From Streptomyces sp. CT34 (GTDB lineage Bacteria; Actinomycetota; Actinomycetes; Streptomycetales; Streptomycetaceae), in NCBI RefSeq assembly GCF_000805335.1, contig NZ_KN708638.1, positions 3,862,860-3,918,351 on the forward strand: a DNA stretch of 55,492 bases, written 5' to 3'. The notes below the pieces were generated by a model that had not been told where the DNA came from, searched no databases, and saw only the letters and a list, made by a program, of their open reading frames with translations. Within the stretch, counting starts at the first letter, position 1. The number at the start of each line of letters is the position of its first letter. The position numbers and the translations under genes were made by a program. This document shows, one piece after another, positions 33,765 through 42,552 of this stretch.

Positions 33765-35447
33765 ATGGCCCGCGCAGCGCGCTCCCGGACATCGCATCCC
33801 GACCCGCCACACCGGCCGCACCCCCGGCTACCGCGCCCCCGTCGCCCCGGCATCCGCACACCGTCCGTACGGCATCTGCCCGCAGCCGTACGGGGCCTGC
33901 CCGCCACCGTCCGCCGCCACTACCGATCGCGTCGTACGCCACCCGCTGTCTCGCTCGCCCCGCCCGCGCGCCCGTACGCCCGCGCCCTCGGCCTGGCGGC
34001 CGTCGCCGTGCTCGGGGCCTGGCTGGGGCTGCTCGTCATCGGGAGCGTCCAGGCCCCGGTCGGCCCGATGGACACCACCATGGCTCTACGGCCCTCCCTG
34101 GCCGGCGGCACCCGGATCACCGTCCCGCCACTGGGCGACCTGGAACTGGACAGCCACTACGCCCCCGTCCGCCTCGATGTCGACGTCGACCGGCTGGACC
34201 CGGCCCGCTCCACGGAGCTGGTCGAACATCCCGAGCGATTCGCCGGCCTCCAGGACCAGGTCACCCGTGACGTCCTCCGCGGCACCGCGGGCCTCGCCGT
34301 GGCCTCCTGCGTGGCGGTGGCCTCCGGCGCCACCGCACTGGGCCTGGTCGTCTACCGCCGCCCGCGCCGCGCGCTGGCCGCCGGCGGCCTGGCGCTCGCC
34401 CTGCTCACCGCCTCCGGCGCCGCCGCCTACGCCACCTGGAACCCCGAGTCCGTACTGGAGCCACGCTTCTCCGGACTGCTCTCCTCGGCGCCGTCCGTCG
34501 TCGGCAACGCCCGCAGCATCGTCAGCGAATTCAACGTCTACCAAAAGGAGTTGGCCCGCCTGGTCACCAACGTCACCAAGCTCTACGACGCCGCCTCGAC
34601 GCTGCCCGCGTACCAGCCGGACCCCACCACCATCCGCGTCCTGCACGTCTCCGACATCCACCTCAACCCGGCCGGTTGGCACATCATCGCCTCCCTGGTG
34701 AAGCAGTACCGGATCAACGTGATCATCGACACCGGCGACACCATGGACCACGGCTCGGCCGCCGAGAACCACTTCCTGGATCCCGTCTCCACCTTGGGCG
34801 CGCCCTACGTCTGGGTGCGCGGCAACCACGACTCGCGCGTCACCCAGCGGTACCTGACCGGCCGCAAGCACGTCATCGTCCTCGACAACGGGCAGGTCAC
34901 CCAGGTGGCCGGGGTCCGCATCGCGGGCGTCGGCGACCCGCAGTTCACCCCGGACCGCTCCATAGTGGCGGCCGGCGACGCCGCCGAACGCAGCGCCGGC
35001 GGGCGGCTCGCCGACGCGCTGCGCACCCAGCGGCTGGCCGGCACCCCCGTCGACATCGCGCTCGCCCACAACCCGGCCGCGGTGACCGAGGTGGACGGCC
35101 TGGCCCCGCTGGCGCTCGCGGGCCACATCCACAAGCGCGCGATCAGCACCCTCCCCCGGGGCACCCGGCTGATGGTCGAGGGCTCCACGGGCGGCGGCGG
35201 GCTGCGCGCCGTGCAGAACCGGCAGCCCGCGCCCGTAGAGGCGTCGGTGCTCTATCTGGACCGCGCCACCAAGCGGCTCCAGGCGTGGGACGAGATCACG
35301 CTGGGCGGGCTGGGCCTGTCCAGCGCCGAGGTCAGCCGCCACCTCCCGAGCGAGAACCAGCCCGGCGCCACGCCCACCCCGTCGTCGAGCCGCTCCGCCG
35401 GCCCCTCTCCGGGGGCGGCCGGAAGCCCTTCCGGCGAGCCCCGGTAA
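33765..35447 (+). CDS. Membrane metallophosphoesterase
   Basis: The 560-residue protein has an Arg/Pro-rich cytoplasmic leader (about 1-70), a membrane segment (ALGLAAVAVLGAWLGLLVIG), an extracytoplasmic part, another pair of hydrophobic segments (GLAVASCVAVASGATALGLV, AAGGLALALLTASGAAAYA) and a calcineurin-like phosphoesterase domain (about 285-510): VLHVSDIHLNPAG, IIDTGDTMDHG, VRGNHDS, ALAHNPA and LAGHIHK. All metal ligands are present. The Ser/Pro-rich C-terminus is disordered. The substrate is unknown. The ATG at 33765 is the first plausible start; no strong ribosome-binding site is seen. Confidence 0.88.
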   Translation: MARAARSRTSHPDPPHRPHPRLPRPRRPGIRTPSVRHLPAAVRGLPATVRRHYRSRRTPPAVSLAPPARPYARALGLAAVAVLGAWLGLLVIGSVQAPVGPMDTTMALRPSLAGGTRITVPPLGDLELDSHYAPVRLDVDVDRLDPARSTELVEHPERFAGLQDQVTRDVLRGTAGLAVASCVAVASGATALGLVVYRRPRRALAAGGLALALLTASGAAAYATWNPESVLEPRFSGLLSSAPSVVGNARSIVSEFNVYQKELARLVTNVTKLYDAASTLPAYQPDPTTIRVLHVSDIHLNPAGWHIIASLVKQYRINVIIDTGDTMDHGSAAENHFLDPVSTLGAPYVWVRGNHDSRVTQRYLTGRKHVIVLDNGQVTQVAGVRIAGVGDPQFTPDRSIVAAGDAAERSAGGRLADALRTQRLAGTPVDIALAHNPAAVTEVDGLAPLALAGHIHKRAISTLPRGTRLMVEGSTGGGGLRAVQNRQPAPVEASVLYLDRATKRLQAWDEITLGGLGLSSAEVSRHLPSENQPGATPTPSSSRSAGPSPGAAGSPSGEPR

Positions 35448-35453
35448 ACCGTT

Positions 35454-35483
35454 TTGGCGAACGGTCCTCCCATCCCATATGCT
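35454..35483 (+). promoter_or_regulatory. Promoter of tRNA-Glu/Asp/Phe cluster
   Basis: TTGGCG (35454-35459), an 18-base spacer and TATGCT (35478-35483) lie about 48 bases before tRNA-Glu. Confidence 0.6.
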
Positions 35484-35530
35484 TCTCACGTCCCCGACGG
35501 CGCCGGTAACGACGCCAAGGTGGGCCATCA

Positions 35531-35603
35531 GCCCTCATCGTCTAGTGGCCCAGGACGCCGCCCTTTCAAGGCGGTAGCACGGGTTCGAATCCCGTTGGGG
35601 GCA
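35531..35603 (+). tRNA. tRNA-Glu(UUC)
   Basis: GCCCTCATCG start, anticodon loop CTTTCAA (anticodon TTC) and T-arm GGGTTCGAATCCC. Seventy-three bases without CCA. Confidence 0.97.
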
Positions 35604-35649
35604 CGCATCATCGTGTGCGAGACTGGTTCACGCCGCTCGCACAATGCAA

Positions 35650-35724
35650 GGTCCTGTGGAGCAGTTTGGAGTGCTCGCCACCCTGTCAAGGTGGAGGCCG
35701 CGGGTTCAAATCCCGTCAGGACCG
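35650..35724 (+). tRNA. tRNA-Asp(GUC), copy 1
   Basis: Acceptor GGTCCTG/CAGGACC, anticodon loop CTGTCAA (GTC) and T-arm GGGTTCAAATCCC. The 75 bases are identical to the copy at 41222. Confidence 0.97.
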
Positions 35725-35728
35725 CTGC

Positions 35729-35802
35729 GGCTGGGTAGCTCAGTTGGTACGAGCGATCGCCTGAAAAGCGATAGGTCGCCGGTTCGACCCCGGCCCCAGC
35801 CA
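35729..35802 (+). tRNA. tRNA-Phe(GAA)
   Basis: Acceptor GGCTGGG/CCCAGCC, anticodon loop CTGAAAA (GAA) and T-arm CGGTTCGACCCCG. It starts four bases after tRNA-Asp. Confidence 0.97.
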
Positions 35803-35814
35803 CACCCCTTGGAG

Positions 35815-35843
35815 AAGGCCCCGGTTCACCGAATCGGGGCCTT
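35815..35843 (+). terminator. Terminator after tRNA cluster
   Basis: AAGGCCCCG / CGGGGCCTT form a perfect 9-bp stem with an 11-base loop, followed by TCCC. It begins 13 bases after tRNA-Phe and also sits just after the convergent DUF3533 gene. Confidence 0.8.
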
Positions 35844-35869
35844 TCCCGTGTCCGGGAAGGGACCCCGCG

Positions 35870-36952
35870 TCAGCCGTCCGCCGCATGCGCCGGCGCGAGG
35901 TCGCGGCCACCCGGGTGGCGGTGCCGCCAGACCCAGAAGACCGTGCAGGCGAGCGCCGACCAGCCGGCGAGCACCAGGAACGGGAAGAGGTGCTGGTGGC
36001 CGCGGAAGTAGACCGCGGTGTGCTGGGCGTTGACCGACGCCCCCGGGGGCAGCCAGCGGCCGATGGAGCCGAGCACGGAGGGGAGCAGCGGCCAGGAGAC
36101 CGCGCCGCCGGAGGAGGGGTTGCCCAGCAGGACCATCAGGCCCCAGGTGGGGATCATCGCCCAGCGGCCGATCAGGGTGTTGAACATCGTGAAGACCATG
36201 CCGGACGTGAACATGGTCAGCGCGAGGATCAGCCAGGACTCGACGAACGGGAGCCGCAGCGCGCCCAGCCACCAGTCGGCCACCGCCGCGATGGCGAAGG
36301 CGCCGAGCAGGGCGTAGGCGAGGGTGCAACAGATCCGCTCGGCCGGGTTGAGGGCGCGGGCGTGCACGCTGAGCTGGATGGCGCCGACGAAGCCGATGAT
36401 CACGGCGGCCAGCGAGATGTAGAAGAGCGCGAGCCCGCGCGGATCGCCTTTCTGGAGCGGCTTGACGTCCTGGACCAGGACCTCCACGCCGGTCGCCCGG
36501 CCGACCTGGGCGCCCGCCTGGCTCAGCAGCTGCGCCACCGACGCACCCGAGGCGCCGGACACGTCCAGTTCCATACCGCGGCCGTGCGCCCGCAGGACGG
36601 CGAACTCGCGCTGCTCGTCGACGGCGTCGCGCGCCTCCTCGTAGGTGGCGTACCGGGTCAGCCGGAGCGAGGCGTTGAGGGCCTTCTCCATGCCGAGGAC
36701 GAACGCCTTCTCCTGCGGGGCGACCGGGGTGGCGGGCGTGGCGACGACGGCGGTGGGGATGTGCCGCGGGGTCGGGTTGGCCATGGTGTAGGTGTACGAG
36801 CCGGCGAAGAGGCCGGCCGCCGCGGCGAGGATGAGGACCAGGACGGACGCCGGGAAGAACGGCGATCTCTTGAAGGCGGCCCATCTCTCCGCGGGGGTCG
36901 GGCGCCGTCCGTGTGCGCCGTGCGGAACGGATGCACCTTCATGATCAAACAT
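35870..36952 (-). CDS. DUF3533-type integral membrane protein
   Basis: The 360-residue protein has one N-terminal helix (FPASVLVLILAAAAGLFAG), a soluble domain of about 120 residues (EKAFVLGMEKALNASLRLTRY, QLLSQAGAQVGRATG) and five C-terminal helices (LALFYISLAAVIIGFVGAIQL to LAGWSALACTVFWVW). This is the layout of ABC-2/YhgE-like membrane proteins annotated as DUF3533, sometimes linked with export. No ATPase partner is encoded nearby. The ATG at 36952 has no Shine-Dalgarno sequence but a -10 box six bases upstream. It is divergent from hrpA. Confidence 0.85.
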   Translation of the reverse strand: MFDHEGASVPHGAHGRRPTPAERWAAFKRSPFFPASVLVLILAAAAGLFAGSYTYTMANPTPRHIPTAVVATPATPVAPQEKAFVLGMEKALNASLRLTRYATYEEARDAVDEQREFAVLRAHGRGMELDVSGASGASVAQLLSQAGAQVGRATGVEVLVQDVKPLQKGDPRGLALFYISLAAVIIGFVGAIQLSVHARALNPAERICCTLAYALLGAFAIAAVADWWLGALRLPFVESWLILALTMFTSGMVFTMFNTLIGRWAMIPTWGLMVLLGNPSSGGAVSWPLLPSVLGSIGRWLPPGASVNAQHTAVYFRGHQHLFPFLVLAGWSALACTVFWVWRHRHPGGRDLAPAHAADG

Positions 36953-36958
36953 ATGAAC

Positions 36959-36964
36959 ACGCTA
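36959..36964 (-). promoter_or_regulatory. -10 box TAGCGT for leaderless DUF3533 gene
   Basis: TAGCGT on the minus strand ends six bases before the ATG at 36952. No ribosome-binding site is present. Confidence 0.6.
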
Positions 36965-37087
36965 AAGCACCGATGACGGACATACCCGCCCCGACCTCCT
37001 GGCCCTGCCGCTGCCCGGTCCGCGATCCGGTCGCGGCCGTCAAATGGTTCGCCAGTCGTTTGCGCGAGGTGAGATCCTGGGGGACGT

Positions 37088-40000
37088 ATGTCCAGTCAGC
37101 CTGCCTCCGCCCTGCCCGACGGCGCCGCATCCACGCTGCCCGCGCTGCTGAAGCGACTGCCCGAGCTGATGCTGCGCGATCAGCAGCGGCTGGGACGCCG
37201 GCTCGACGGCGCGCGCCGGATCCGCAAGCCCGAGGCCCGTGCCGCCGTGCTCACCGAGATCGCCGGCGGCATCGACGAGGCCGAGCTGCGGGTCGAGGCG
37301 CGGCGCGCCGCGATGCCGGAGGTCAGTTACCCGGCAGAGCTCCCGGTCAGCCAGAAGAAGGACGAGATCCTGGCCGCGATCCGGGACCACCAGGTCGTGA
37401 TCGTCGCGGGCGAGACCGGCTCCGGCAAGACGACGCAGATCCCCAAGATCTGCCTGGAGCTCGGCCGCGGCGTCCAGGGCCTGATCGGGCACACCCAGCC
37501 GCGCCGGATCGCGGCCCGTACGGTCGCCGAGCGGGTGGCCGAGGAGCTGAAGACCCCGCTGGGCGAGAGCGTCGGCTGGAAGGTCCGCTTCACCGACCAG
37601 GTCGGCGACGACACCCTGGTCAAGCTGATGACCGACGGCATCCTGCTCGCCGAGATCCAGACGGACCGCGAGCTGCGCCAGTACGACACGATCATCATCG
37701 ACGAGGCGCACGAGCGCAGCCTCAACATCGACTTCATCCTCGGGTATCTGGCGCAACTGCTGCCCAAGCGCCCGGACCTGAAGGTGGTCATCACCTCCGC
37801 GACCATCGACCCCGAGCGGTTCTCCCGGCATTTCGGGGACGCACCGATCGTCGAGGTCTCCGGGCGCACGTATCCGGTGGAGGTGCGCTACCGCCCGCTA
37901 CTTGAGGAGGGCGGCCAGAGTGCATCTGATTTCAGGGACGCCGACCGCGACCAGATCACCGCGATCTGCGACGCGGTGGACGAACTGCGCAGCGAGGGGC
38001 CCGGCGACATCCTGGTCTTCCTCTCCGGCGAGCGCGAGATCCGGGACACCGCGGACGCGCTCAACAAGAAGAACCTGCCGGCGACGGAGGTGCTGCCCCT
38101 GTATGCCCGGCTCTCGCACGCCGAGCAGCACCGCGTCTTCCAGCGCCATACGGGCAGACGGATCGTGCTGGCCACGAACGTCGCCGAGACCTCGCTGACC
38201 GTCCCGGGCATCAAGTACGTCATCGACCCCGGCATGGCCCGCATCTCCCGCTACAGCTTCCGTACGAAGGTGCAGCGGCTGCCCATCGAGCCGGTCTCGC
38301 AGGCCAGCGCCAACCAGCGCAAGGGCCGCTGCGGCCGGACCAGCGACGGCATCTGCATCCGCCTCTATTCCGAGGACGACTTCCTCACCCGCCCGGAGTT
38401 CACCGACGCCGAGATCCTCCGGACGAACCTGGCCTCCGTCATCCTCCAGATGACCGCGGCCGGCCTCGGTGACATCGAGAAGTTCCCGTTCATCGACCCG
38501 CCGGACCGCCGCAACATCAAGGACGGTGTCGACCTGCTGAGCGAGCTGGGCGCGCTCGACCTCAGGCAGAAGGACCTCAGGAAGCGGCTGACCCCGCTGG
38601 GCCGCCAGCTCTCCCAGCTGCCGGTGGACCCGCGGCTGGCCCGGATGGTGCTGGAGGCGGACCGCAACGGCTGCGTCCGCGAGGTCATGGTCATCGCGGC
38701 GGCGCTGTCCATCCAGGATCCGCGCGAGCGGCCGTCGGACAAGCAGCAGCAGGCCGACCAGCAGCACGCCCGGTTCAAGGACGAGACGTCCGACTTCCTG
38801 GCGTTCCTCAACCTCTGGCGCTATGTGCGCGAACAGCAGAAGGCGCTGTCGTCGTCCGCGTTCCGCCGGATGTGCCGCACGGAGTTCCTCAACTACCTCC
38901 GCATACGCGAGTGGCAGGACATCTACTCCCAGCTCCGTACGGTCGCCAAGGGCATGGGCATCCACCTGTCGGAGCAGGACGCGGCACCGGACCGCGTCCA
39001 CATCTCCCTCCTGTCCGGTTTGCTTTCGCATATCGGACTCAAGAACGCAGGGCAGGAAGGCGGGAGAGAAGGGGCCGCCAAGAACGAGTACCTGGGCGCC
39101 CGCAGCGCCAAGTTCGCGATCTTCCCCGGCTCCGCCCTCTTCAAGAAGCCCCCGCGCTGGGTGATGTCCGCGGAGCTGGTCGAGACCTCCCGGCTGTGGG
39201 CGCGGGTGAACGCCCGGATCGAGCCGGAATGGCTCGAACCGCTGGCCCAGCACCTGGTGAAGCGCACCTACAGCGAGCCCCACTGGGAGCAGAAGATGGC
39301 CGCGGTGATGGCGTACGAGCGGGTCACGCTCTACGGCGTCCCGATCGTCGCCCAGCGCAAGGTCAACTACGGGCGGATCGACCCCGAGGTCTCCCGCGAC
39401 CTGTTCATCCGGCACGCCCTGGTGGAGGGCGACTGGCGCACCCACCACCAGTTCTTCCATGACAACCGCAAACTGCTCGGCGAGGTCGAGGAGTTGGAGC
39501 ACCGCGCCCGGCGCCGCGACATCCTCGTGGACGACGAGACGCTCTTCGACTTCTACGACCAGCGGATCCCGGCGGACGTGGTCTCCGGCGCGCACTTCGA
39601 CTCCTGGTGGAAGAAGAAGCGCGGCGAAGAGCCCGAACTGCTCAATTTCGAGCACTCGATGCTCATCAACGAATCCGCCGAGGCCGTCACCAAGGACGAC
39701 TACCCGGATTCCTGGCGCCAGGGCAAGCTGAAGTTCAAGGTCACCTACCAGTTCGAGCCGGGCGCGGACGCGGACGGCGTGACCGTCCACATCCCGCTCC
39801 AGGTCCTCAACCAGGTCTCCTCCGAGGGCTTCGACTGGCAGATCCCCGGCCTGCGCGAGCAGCTGGTGACGGAGCTGATCCGCTCGCTGCCCAAGCCGAT
39901 CCGCCGCAACTACGTCCCGGCGCCGAACTTCGCCGCCCGTTTCCTGGACACCACCGTCCCCCTCCAGGGCGCCCTGACCTCCTCCCTGGCGGCCGGGCTC

Positions 40001-41125
40001 CAGCGAATGGTCGGCGTCCCTGTCGAGGCGGCGGACTTCGACACCGCCAGGATCCCCGACCACCTCAAGATCACCTTCCGGGTGGTCGACGAGCGGCGCC
40101 ACAAGCTCGCCGAGGCCAAGGACCTCGAAGCGCTGCGGCTCCAGCTCAAGCCGAAGACCCGGGCGGCGATCTCCAGGGCCTTCGAGCAGGCCGCCGAACG
40201 GCCCGCCAGGGACGGCAAGGGCGGCCGGGGCGACGGCCCGCTGGCCGGCCTGGAGCAGCGCACCGGCCTGACGTCCTGGACGATCGGCACGCTGCCGCGC
40301 ACCTTCGAGACCCGGCGCGCGGGCCAGCCCCTCAAGGCGTACCCGGCGCTGGTCGACGAGGGCACCAGCGTCGCCGTGCGCCTCTTCGACACCGAGGCCG
40401 AGCAGCTGACCGCCATGTGGGCCGGCACCCGCCGGCTCATCCTGCTCAACATCCCGTCCAACCCCGCCAAGTTCGCCCAGGACAGGCTGAGCAACCAGCA
40501 GAAGCTCGCGCTGTCCCGTAATCCGCACGGTTCCATCGCGGCGCTCTTCGAGGACTGCGTGACCGCCGCCGCGGACCGGCTGATCGCGGCGCGGGGCGGC
40601 CCGGCGTGGGACGAGGAGTCCTTCCGCAAGCTGTACGACGCGGTGCGCGCCGACCTGGTCGACGCGACGCTGAAGACCATCTGGCAGGTCCAGGAGGTGC
40701 TGGCCGCCTGGCAGGCGTGCGAGCGCCGGCTGAAGGCGACCACGTTCCCGTCGCTGCTGACGTCGCTGGCGGACGTCAAGGAGCAGCTGGCGGAGCTGAT
40801 CAAGCCGGGCTTCGTGACCGCGCACGGAGCCAAGCGGCTGCCGGACCTGATGCGCTACCTGGTGGCCGCCGACCGCCGCCTGACGCAGCTGCCCACCAAC
40901 GCCGAGCGGGACCGCACCCGTATGGCCAAGGTGAAGGAGATGCAGGACGAATACGCCTGGCTGCTGGAGCAGTTCCCCCCGGGCCGCCCGGTGCCGGCCG
41001 CGGCCCGGGAGATCCGCTGGATGATCGAGGAGCTGCGGGTCAGTTACTTCGCGCACGCCCTGGGGACCGCGTACCCGATCTCCGACAAGCGCATCGTGAA
41101 GGCGGTGGACGCGGCGGCGCCGTAG
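37088..41125 (+). CDS. hrpA: ATP-dependent RNA helicase HrpA
   Basis: The 1345-residue protein is a full-length DEAH helicase: Walker A GETGSGKT (108-115), TQPRRIAA, DEAH box in IIIDEAHERS (205-208), SAT (VITSATID), helicase C motifs (LATNVAETSLTVPGI, QRKGRCGRTSDGICIRLYSEDDF), then winged-helix/ratchet domains and the long DUF3418-type C-terminus seen in HrpA. HrpA resolves stalled translation or structured mRNA in bacteria. The ATG at 37088 follows GGGGG by three bases. No frameshift or unusual composition is seen. It is followed by tRNA-Asp. Confidence 0.96.
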   Translation: MSSQPASALPDGAASTLPALLKRLPELMLRDQQRLGRRLDGARRIRKPEARAAVLTEIAGGIDEAELRVEARRAAMPEVSYPAELPVSQKKDEILAAIRDHQVVIVAGETGSGKTTQIPKICLELGRGVQGLIGHTQPRRIAARTVAERVAEELKTPLGESVGWKVRFTDQVGDDTLVKLMTDGILLAEIQTDRELRQYDTIIIDEAHERSLNIDFILGYLAQLLPKRPDLKVVITSATIDPERFSRHFGDAPIVEVSGRTYPVEVRYRPLLEEGGQSASDFRDADRDQITAICDAVDELRSEGPGDILVFLSGEREIRDTADALNKKNLPATEVLPLYARLSHAEQHRVFQRHTGRRIVLATNVAETSLTVPGIKYVIDPGMARISRYSFRTKVQRLPIEPVSQASANQRKGRCGRTSDGICIRLYSEDDFLTRPEFTDAEILRTNLASVILQMTAAGLGDIEKFPFIDPPDRRNIKDGVDLLSELGALDLRQKDLRKRLTPLGRQLSQLPVDPRLARMVLEADRNGCVREVMVIAAALSIQDPRERPSDKQQQADQQHARFKDETSDFLAFLNLWRYVREQQKALSSSAFRRMCRTEFLNYLRIREWQDIYSQLRTVAKGMGIHLSEQDAAPDRVHISLLSGLLSHIGLKNAGQEGGREGAAKNEYLGARSAKFAIFPGSALFKKPPRWVMSAELVETSRLWARVNARIEPEWLEPLAQHLVKRTYSEPHWEQKMAAVMAYERVTLYGVPIVAQRKVNYGRIDPEVSRDLFIRHALVEGDWRTHHQFFHDNRKLLGEVEELEHRARRRDILVDDETLFDFYDQRIPADVVSGAHFDSWWKKKRGEEPELLNFEHSMLINESAEAVTKDDYPDSWRQGKLKFKVTYQFEPGADADGVTVHIPLQVLNQVSSEGFDWQIPGLREQLVTELIRSLPKPIRRNYVPAPNFAARFLDTTVPLQGALTSSLAAGLQRMVGVPVEAADFDTARIPDHLKITFRVVDERRHKLAEAKDLEALRLQLKPKTRAAISRAFEQAAERPARDGKGGRGDGPLAGLEQRTGLTSWTIGTLPRTFETRRAGQPLKAYPALVDEGTSVAVRLFDTEAEQLTAMWAGTRRLILLNIPSNPAKFAQDRLSNQQKLALSRNPHGSIAALFEDCVTAAADRLIAARGGPAWDEESFRKLYDAVRADLVDATLKTIWQVQEVLAAWQACERRLKATTFPSLLTSLADVKEQLAELIKPGFVTAHGAKRLPDLMRYLVAADRRLTQLPTNAERDRTRMAKVKEMQDEYAWLLEQFPPGRPVPAAAREIRWMIEELRVSYFAHALGTAYPISDKRIVKAVDAAAP

Positions 41126-41151
41126 CCTCCGGGCGGGCACCGGGATCGAGT

Positions 41152-41181
41152 TCGACCGCACCCCCTGACCTGCTGTACAGT
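41152..41181 (+). promoter_or_regulatory. Promoter of tRNA-Asp copy 2
   Basis: TCGACC (41152-41157), 18 bases, then TACAGT (41176-41181), about 40 bases before the tRNA. Confidence 0.5.
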
Positions 41182-41221
41182 CTTGTTCCGCAGCCCGCCG
41201 CAAGCGGAAAGCGAAACGCAA

Positions 41222-41296
41222 GGTCCTGTGGAGCAGTTTGGAGTGCTCGCCACCCTGTCAAGGTGGAGGCCGCGGGTTCAAATCCCGTCAGGACCG
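41222..41296 (+). tRNA. tRNA-Asp(GUC), copy 2
   Basis: The sequence is identical over its 75 bases to the tRNA-Asp at 35650. The upstream GCAAG is also shared. Confidence 0.97.
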
Positions 41297-41303
41297 CTTT
41301 TTC

Positions 41304-41334
41304 ACGGCCCGCATCCCTCTCGGATGCGGGCCGT
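41304..41334 (+). terminator. Terminator after tRNA-Asp copy 2
   Basis: ACGGCCCGCATCC and its exact reverse complement with a 5-base loop, seven bases after the tRNA. Confidence 0.75.
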
Positions 41335-41575
41335 TGTGCTGTCCGGACCGGCCCGCGGCGCGGTACGGTGCGCATCACACACCACCCGCGGTCCGCCCCG
41401 GCGGGCACCGCGATCCTCCCGGCCGCACGCTCCCCGCGTCCATCTCCCCCGGGCCGTCCGCCCTGTGGCCCGAAGGTCCCGTCCGATCCCGGCCGGCGGC
41501 GACGGGCGTCTTGACGGCGGCACCTGCCGCCGGTACTCACAGAGGAAGGCGTGGGGGCCGGGGAGGTGGCGTGCG

Positions 41576-41812
41576 ATGACTGCTGCGGTACGACACGAGA
41601 CCAGGGCGCTGTTGCGTGCCCATCTGTCGGCGGCCCTCGCCTACGGCTCCCGCCATCTGACCCGGCACTGCCCGGTCTGCCATCAGCTGCTGCGGCTCGC
41701 CATGGAGCCGCACGCGGCCCTCTCCGGGGCCGACGCGCCCCCGCCCGCCTCCGCCCCCCCCCCGGCCGCCTGCGAGCCGCCGGCGGAGGACGAAAGTCCC
41801 GCCGACCGGTGA
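41576..41812 (+). CDS. Small conserved protein with CxxC motif (DUF6274-like)
   Basis: The 78-residue protein reads TAAVRHETRALLRAHLSAAL then YGSRHLTRHCPVCHQLLRLAM, followed by an Ala/Pro/Glu tail. The HCPVCH motif could bind a metal. GGGGAGG lies nine to ten bases before the ATG at 41576. Short proteins of this kind sit between hrpA and bldC in other Streptomyces; the DUF number is from memory and less certain than the family resemblance. The function is unknown. Confidence 0.75.
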   Translation: MTAAVRHETRALLRAHLSAALAYGSRHLTRHCPVCHQLLRLAMEPHAALSGADAPPPASAPPPAACEPPAEDESPADR

Positions 41813-41858
41813 CCAAGGGCGCCTGCGCCCACCGGCGGCGCGGTGGAAGGCTGTTGAT

Positions 41859-42047
41859 GTGGTGACGGTGAAGCGCCCCTTACCGCAGGGGACGTATGCC
41901 CTTCAAGGACCGCGCGATGTGACGGGAGTCACCGAACAAGTTTCGCGCGACAGGGAACTTACCGCCCGCCCACAACCGGTCAATTTAATATGTGCAATTG
42001 CACTCCTCGTCGAGTACTCCGAAACAGACCCGCCAGGTCCACACTGA
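41859..42047 (+). CDS. Possible small protein with TTA codons
   Basis: A 62-codon frame starts at GTG 41859 with GGAAGG eight bases upstream and reads VVTVKRPLPQGTYALQGPRD, later PQPVNLICAIALLVEYSETD. It contains two TTA leucine codons, so it would need the bldA tRNA. Its second half uses AT-rich codons unlike its neighbours, and a 12-bp palindrome lies inside it. It may be a real bldA-dependent peptide or a regulatory region read by chance. Confidence 0.35.
   Translation: MVTVKRPLPQGTYALQGPRDVTGVTEQVSRDRELTARPQPVNLICAIALLVEYSETDPPGPH
41992..42003. promoter_or_regulatory. Perfect palindrome GTGCAATTGCAC in AT-rich patch
   Basis: A 12-bp perfect palindrome lies in a local AT-rich stretch (about 41975-42005), rare in this DNA. 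It may be a binding site for a dimeric regulator or nucleoid protein. Confidence 0.4.
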
Positions 42048-42156
42048 CGGCCCCCCTCAGGGCCCCTGAACGGGTCGTGACGCCCCCGCCGGAGTCGACC
42101 GGCGCCAGGGCGCCCCGAGCGCCGCGAGCGGCCCTGGAACGGCCGCACACAAAAGA

Positions 42157-42190
42157 GATCGCGCTGGACCCGGCGGAGTCCAGCGCGATC
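42157..42190 (-). terminator. bldC terminator
   Basis: GATCGCGCTGGAC and its exact reverse complement (13-bp stem, 8-base loop) are followed on the minus strand by TCTTTTGTG. It lies about 155 bases after the bldC stop. Confidence 0.85.
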
Positions 42191-42345
42191 GATGACGTAC
42201 CCAGATGGAACGGGTGTGGGCCTGTTGGGGCAGGCGCCGCGTCGTAAAGAGCTCTATGGAGCGGGGTGAAGCAGGTGAAGCATGTGGTGCCAAAGCGGGC
42301 GTTTCCGGGTTGGGGGGCCCGAAAACGGCCTGGTTATGCGGTTGT

Positions 42346-42552
42346 TCAGGACTCGCTGCGCTGCTGCGGGATACCCGCGAGCAGCGCGCGGACCTCAGCC
42401 TCGCGGTAACGCCGGTGCCCTCCGAGCGTACGGATGGACGTGAGCTTGCCTGCCTTGGCCCAGCGGGTCACCGTCTTCGGGTCCACGCGGAACATCGTGG
42501 CGACCTCGGCGGGGGTAAGCAGCGGCTCGGCGTCAGGGGTGCGAGCGGTCAT
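42346..42552 (-). CDS. bldC: Developmental regulator BldC
   Basis: The 68-residue protein is a single MerR-like winged helix (LLTPAEVATMFRVDPKTVTRW, AGKLTSIRTLGGHRRYREAE) and matches BldC in length and sequence. BldC binds cooperatively to direct repeats and holds back entry into development, controlling many genes for aerial growth, sporulation and antibiotics. The ATG at 42552 follows GAGGAGG. It is transcribed alone, between a long upstream leader or promoter region and a strong terminator. Its resemblance to phage excisionases reflects the shared fold, not a mobile element. Confidence 0.97.
   Translation of the reverse strand: MTARTPDAEPLLTPAEVATMFRVDPKTVTRWAKAGKLTSIRTLGGHRRYREAEVRALLAGIPQQRSES

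Noticed and set aside
35531..35802. tRNA cluster as an integration site of a mobile element
   Set aside because: No integrase, no repeated tRNA 3' end and no foreign composition beside it.
37898..41221. A 1107-codon minus-strand frame opposite hrpA
   Set aside because: High GC content removes stop codons on the complementary strand; the translation shows no domain.
42346..42552. bldC as a phage or plasmid excisionase
   Set aside because: The fold is excisionase-like, but length and sequence match BldC and no integrase or attachment repeat is near.
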